A stretch of 8,566 nt of DNA. Source: Alphaproteobacteria bacterium (lineage in GTDB: Bacteria > Pseudomonadota > Alphaproteobacteria > UBA828). Made by a program: the position numbers and the translations under genes. Every line of letters starts with the position of its first letter. Position 1 is the stretch's first letter. The stretch spans positions 1 to 8,566 of the forward strand of contig JAUVWK010000106.1 in NCBI GenBank assembly GCA_030604165.1, read 5' to 3'. This document shows positions 6,023-8,566 of the stretch, in pieces. Below the pieces are notes generated by a model that was not told the origin of the DNA, did not search any database, and was given only the letters and a program-made list of their open reading frames with translations.

Positions 6023-7381
6023 GATCGCTCGGCCGGCACGCAGCAGGCGTTCGTCCCAGCCTGGTGCGCCGATCAGCATCAATCCCACCGGCACGCCGTT
6101 GCGGTCGTTGCCGCATGGCAGGGTCAGGGCGCAGCAATGCAAGAAGTTGGCGAGCCGCGTGTTGCGCAACGTCATGACATTGGCACTGACCCAGGCCTCC
6201 ATGTCGCTCTCGAGTTCGGCGATGGGCGGCGGACTGATGGCGATCGTCGGCGCCACGATTAAACCATGGGCGCGAATGCGCTGGTGCAAGCGCTTGCCCT
6301 CGTGTCGCAGTGCCTGACGCGCACCTTCCGATTCGGCCGCCGTCATTTTAGCGCCGAGGCGAATCCGCTCCAGGATCGGGCGGTACACCAGGTTTGGCCG
6401 GGCCTCGATTTGCTCGCTCCAAGTGGCGTGGCATTCGGCGGTGTGGTAGGGCCCGAAATGGCTGACCAGACGTTGCACCGCGTCGAATTCCGGCACCGGC
6501 GTTTCCGTCACCGTCGCCCCGGCGGCGGCGAGCCGGTCGATCGCGCCGCGCGCCGCGTCCTGCACGCCCTCGTCGAGGTCTTGCCAGACCACGTTGTCTG
6601 GCAGGACCAAGCGCGCTTCCGCGAGCGTCGCGCCCGCGATGTCGGGCGCCTGCGGGCAGCCGGCGCCCAGGCAGCCGGCCAGCACGGCAAAAAACGCGGC
6701 CGCGTCGGCCACGTCCCGCGTCAGCGGTCCCACGGTGTCCAGCGTGGGGCTCAGGGTAAGCACACCGTCGAGCGGCAGCCGGCCGAAGGTGGTTTTTAGA
6801 CCGACCAGTCCGTTCCAGGCCGCGGGCACGCGCACCGAGCCGCCGGTGTCCGAGCCGATCGCAGCCACGGCCAAGCCGCGCGACACCGAAACCGCGCCGC
6901 CCGAGGTCGAGCCGCCGGGCAAACGCGCCACCGACTCATCGAACGGATTGGGCGGGGTGCCGTAATTGGGGTTGATCCCCAGAATCGAAAAGGCGAACTC
7001 GGTTTGATTGGTCTTGCCCAGACAGACGAGGCCTGCCTGGCCGGCGCGCCCGACCACCGCCGCGTCGGTTTCGGGGACGCGCTCTTTGAGCACGAGCGAG
7101 CCGTGGCTGGTGACGTCGCCGGCGGTGTCGAAAAGGTCCTTCCAGGAAATCGGCACGCCGTCAAGCGGGCCGCGCCGCAGGCCGTTGCGGGCGCGCGTGC
7201 GGGCGCCGCCGGCCTCGGCCCTGGCCCGCTCCGGCGTGGTTCTCAAATAGATCGTGTGGTCCGGGTCGGCGCGCTCGATCCGCTCGAGAAAGTAATCTAC
7301 CAATTCGACCGGGTCGGCCCGGCCCACACCGATTTCCTCGCCCAAGGCGAGGGCGCTCATTTCGTGCCAAGCTTCAGTCAT
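6002..7381 (-). CDS. Amidase-signature family hydrolase
   Basis: This is a 459-residue cytoplasmic serine amidohydrolase related to GatA and bacterial aliphatic or aryl amidases. The Ser-cisSer-Lys triad is complete, counting from the chosen start: Lys81 in SWKDLFDTAG, the cis-Ser158 in PGGSTSGGA and the nucleophile Ser182 in GSDTGGSVRVPA. Other family marks are GKTNQTEFAFS (122-132), GLVGLKTTFGRLP and a C-terminal LPCGNDRNGVPVGLMLIG. The ATG at 7381 was chosen; a TTG at 7417 would add 12 residues with no family support, and an ATG at 7360 would also keep the domain. It is unlikely to be GatA itself, since gatC and gatB are absent beside it and the sequence is closer to stand-alone amidases. 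It is divergent from the ubiH-like gene and 159 bases before ftsK. The substrate is unknown. Confidence 0.88.
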   Translation of the reverse strand: MTEAWHEMSALALGEEIGVGRADPVELVDYFLERIERADPDHTIYLRTTPERARAEAGGARTRARNGLRRGPLDGVPISWKDLFDTAGDVTSHGSLVLKERVPETDAAVVGRAGQAGLVCLGKTNQTEFAFSILGINPNYGTPPNPFDESVARLPGGSTSGGAVSVSRGLAVAAIGSDTGGSVRVPAAWNGLVGLKTTFGRLPLDGVLTLSPTLDTVGPLTRDVADAAAFFAVLAGCLGAGCPQAPDIAGATLAEARLVLPDNVVWQDLDEGVQDAARGAIDRLAAAGATVTETPVPEFDAVQRLVSHFGPYHTAECHATWSEQIEARPNLVYRPILERIRLGAKMTAAESEGARQALRHEGKRLHQRIRAHGLIVAPTIAISPPPIAELESDMEAWVSANVMTLRNTRLANFLHCCALTLPCGNDRNGVPVGLMLIGAPGWDERLLRAGRAIEQALSA

Positions 7382-7409
7382 TGACGCATTCGCCGTGAAG
7401 ACGTGTGAT
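7381..7409 (+). promoter_or_regulatory. Candidate sigma-70 promoter for the ubiH-like gene
   Basis: TTGACG (7381-7386, five of six to the -35 consensus) and TGTGAT (7404-7409, four of six to the -10) are separated by 17 bases on the plus strand, about 70 bases before the ATG at 7480. The first base of the -35 box is also part of the divergent amidase start codon (7379-7381), so the two genes share a very tight control region. Supported by pattern only. Confidence 0.4.
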
Positions 7410-7461
7410 GGATCCAACCAGGCGCGGAACGGCGTGCCCTGTCGCTCGCCGACGCCGATTC

Positions 7462-7466
7462 GGAGG
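7462..7466 (+). promoter_or_regulatory. Possible ribosome binding site of the ubiH-like gene
   Basis: GGAGG lies 13 bases before the ATG at 7480, longer than the usual 5-9. A weaker AGG at 7474-7476 is only three bases away. No alternative in-frame ATG, GTG or TTG lies between GGAGG and 7480, so the start is kept despite the spacing. Confidence 0.4.
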
Positions 7467-7479
7467 CAATCCTAGGCCC

Positions 7480-8566
7480 ATGGCGGAGCACGAGCAAACA
7501 TCCTCGTCGCCCGAGGCGCCAACAGAGACCGTCGATGTCATCATCGCCGGCGGCGGTCTGGTCGGCCTGACGCTGGCGTTGGCGTTGAGCGGCGCGGGCC
7601 TCAGGGTCTGCGTCATCGATTCGGCGGCACCCGCAGAGATGCGCGCGGCGGCGTTCGACGGCCGGGTCTCTTCCATCGCGCAAGGCTCGATGCGGGTCCT
7701 CGATGGCATCGGCGTTTGGTCGCGTATGGCGGCGGCGGCGCAGCCCATTCTGGAAATCCGCGTGTCCGACGGCGATGCGCCCTTGTTCTTGCATTACGAC
7801 CACGCCGACGTGGGCGACGCGCCGCTTGGCTATATCGTGGAAAACCGCGTGACGCGCGCGGCGCTGCTGGAGGCCACGGCGGCCGCGCCAAACCTGGTCC
7901 ATCTTGCGCCGCGCACCGTGGCCACCATCGCGCCCGGCAAAGCGGGCGTGGTGGCGCGGCTTGCCGACGGCACGACGATCGCCGCGCGGCTCGCGGTCGC
8001 CGCGGACGGGCGCAACTCGCGGGTGCGAACGGGCGCGGGCATCAGGGCAACCGAGTGGGACTACCCGCAAGTGGGCATCGTTTGCACGGTGGCGCATGAA
8101 AGGCCGCACCGCGGCATCGCGCACGAGCGTTTCCTGCCGGCCGGCCCTTTCGCCATCCTACCCATGCTCGGCGACCGTTCGTCGCTGGTCTGGACCGAGC
8201 GCCGGCCGTTGGCGCGCGCCATGGTGGCCCTCGACGAAGCGGCGTTCACGGCGGAAATGGCGCGGCGTTTTGGTGATTTTCTGGGCCGCTTGGAGGTCGT
8301 CGGGCCGCGCTGGAGCTACCCGCTGGCCTTGACCCATGCCGATAGTTACCTGGCCGAACGCTTGGCCCTGGTCGGCGATGCCGCGCATGCGATTCACCCC
8401 ATCGCGGGCCAGGGCTTCAATCTCGGGATCCGCGACGTCGCGGCCTTGGCCGAAGTGGTGGTCGACGCCCACCGGCTCGGGCTCGACATCGGTCGCGCCG
8501 ACGTGCTGGCGCGCTATCAACGCTGGCGCCGCTTCGATACGGTCCTGTTGATCGCCGTCACCGACG
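7480..8566 (+). CDS. UbiH/UbiF-family FAD-dependent ubiquinone hydroxylase, 3' end cut by window
   Basis: This is a class A flavoprotein monooxygenase of the UbiH/UbiF/UbiL/VisC group, which hydroxylates the ring of ubiquinone precursors at the membrane using O2 and NAD(P)H. The 362 residues present open with an acidic extension, then the Rossmann motif VIIAGGGLVGLTLA (20-33, GGGLVG at 24-29) with Asp47 ending strand two. DGRVSSIAQGS (60-70) follows, then the DG motif ADGRNSRVR (175-183) and the GD motif GDAAHAIHPIAGQGFNLGIRD (299-319), which binds the FAD ribityl and pyrophosphate. Family members are near 400 residues, so about 40 are missing and no stop is reached. Alphaproteobacteria use several homologues (UbiL, UbiM, UbiH) with different ring-position specificity, so no symbol is assigned. 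It is transcribed away from the amidase. Confidence 0.92.
   Translation, partial: MAEHEQTSSSPEAPTETVDVIIAGGGLVGLTLALALSGAGLRVCVIDSAAPAEMRAAAFDGRVSSIAQGSMRVLDGIGVWSRMAAAAQPILEIRVSDGDAPLFLHYDHADVGDAPLGYIVENRVTRAALLEATAAAPNLVHLAPRTVATIAPGKAGVVARLADGTTIAARLAVAADGRNSRVRTGAGIRATEWDYPQVGIVCTVAHERPHRGIAHERFLPAGPFAILPMLGDRSSLVWTERRPLARAMVALDEAAFTAEMARRFGDFLGRLEVVGPRWSYPLALTHADSYLAERLALVGDAAHAIHPIAGQGFNLGIRDVAALAEVVVDAHRLGLDIGRADVLARYQRWRRFDTVLLIAVTD

Noticed and set aside
7378..8124. 248-residue minus-strand frame covering the ubiH-like gene start
   Set aside because: The plus strand carries complete FAD-binding motifs over the same bases, while the minus frame is Arg/Ala-rich with no recognisable motif.

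Overview
The window is about two-thirds GC and almost fully coding. It reads as part of an alphaproteobacterial chromosome, most likely Rhodospirillales-like. The grounds are high GC, a compact FtsK (809 residues, linker of only about 80), an FtsK-LolA gene pair, and a UbiH-type hydroxylase next door. The genus cannot be fixed by eye. The last gene runs off the right edge and the left edge is anomalous, so the window is probably a whole contig or bounded by contig ends.

Layout, right to left. A UbiH-family FAD monooxygenase (ubiquinone ring hydroxylation) starts at 7480 on the plus strand and leaves the window without its last residues. Divergent from it, six minus-strand genes follow in order. 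They are an amidase-signature hydrolase (7381-6002), the DNA translocase FtsK (5842-3413), the periplasmic lipoprotein carrier LolA (3360-2668), a DinF-type MATE exporter (2647-1262), a PuuD-like gamma-glutamyl-GABA hydrolase (1213-416), and the first 117 or so codons of a SpuC-like class III aminotransferase (from 419). Gaps are 159, 52, 20 and 48 bases, then a 4-base overlap, so ftsK-lolA-dinF-puuD-spuC may be one transcript or a few overlapping ones.

The genes fall into three functional groups. Core envelope and chromosome functions are FtsK (terminus segregation at the septum), LolA (outer-membrane lipoprotein transport) and the UbiH-like enzyme (quinone synthesis). Accessory metabolism is the hydrolase/aminotransferase pair, which fits putrescine or polyamine breakdown, plus the stand-alone amidase. 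Export is the DinF-like transporter.

The oddest features are two. The first 60 or so bases are AT-rich and break the aminotransferase gene at a conserved position, which suggests an assembly chimera or an insertion. Downstream of the amidase, a 21-base imperfect tandem repeat duplicates the end of the gene including its stop codon. I found no tRNA, rRNA, CRISPR array or complete mobile element, and no convincing new multi-gene system.
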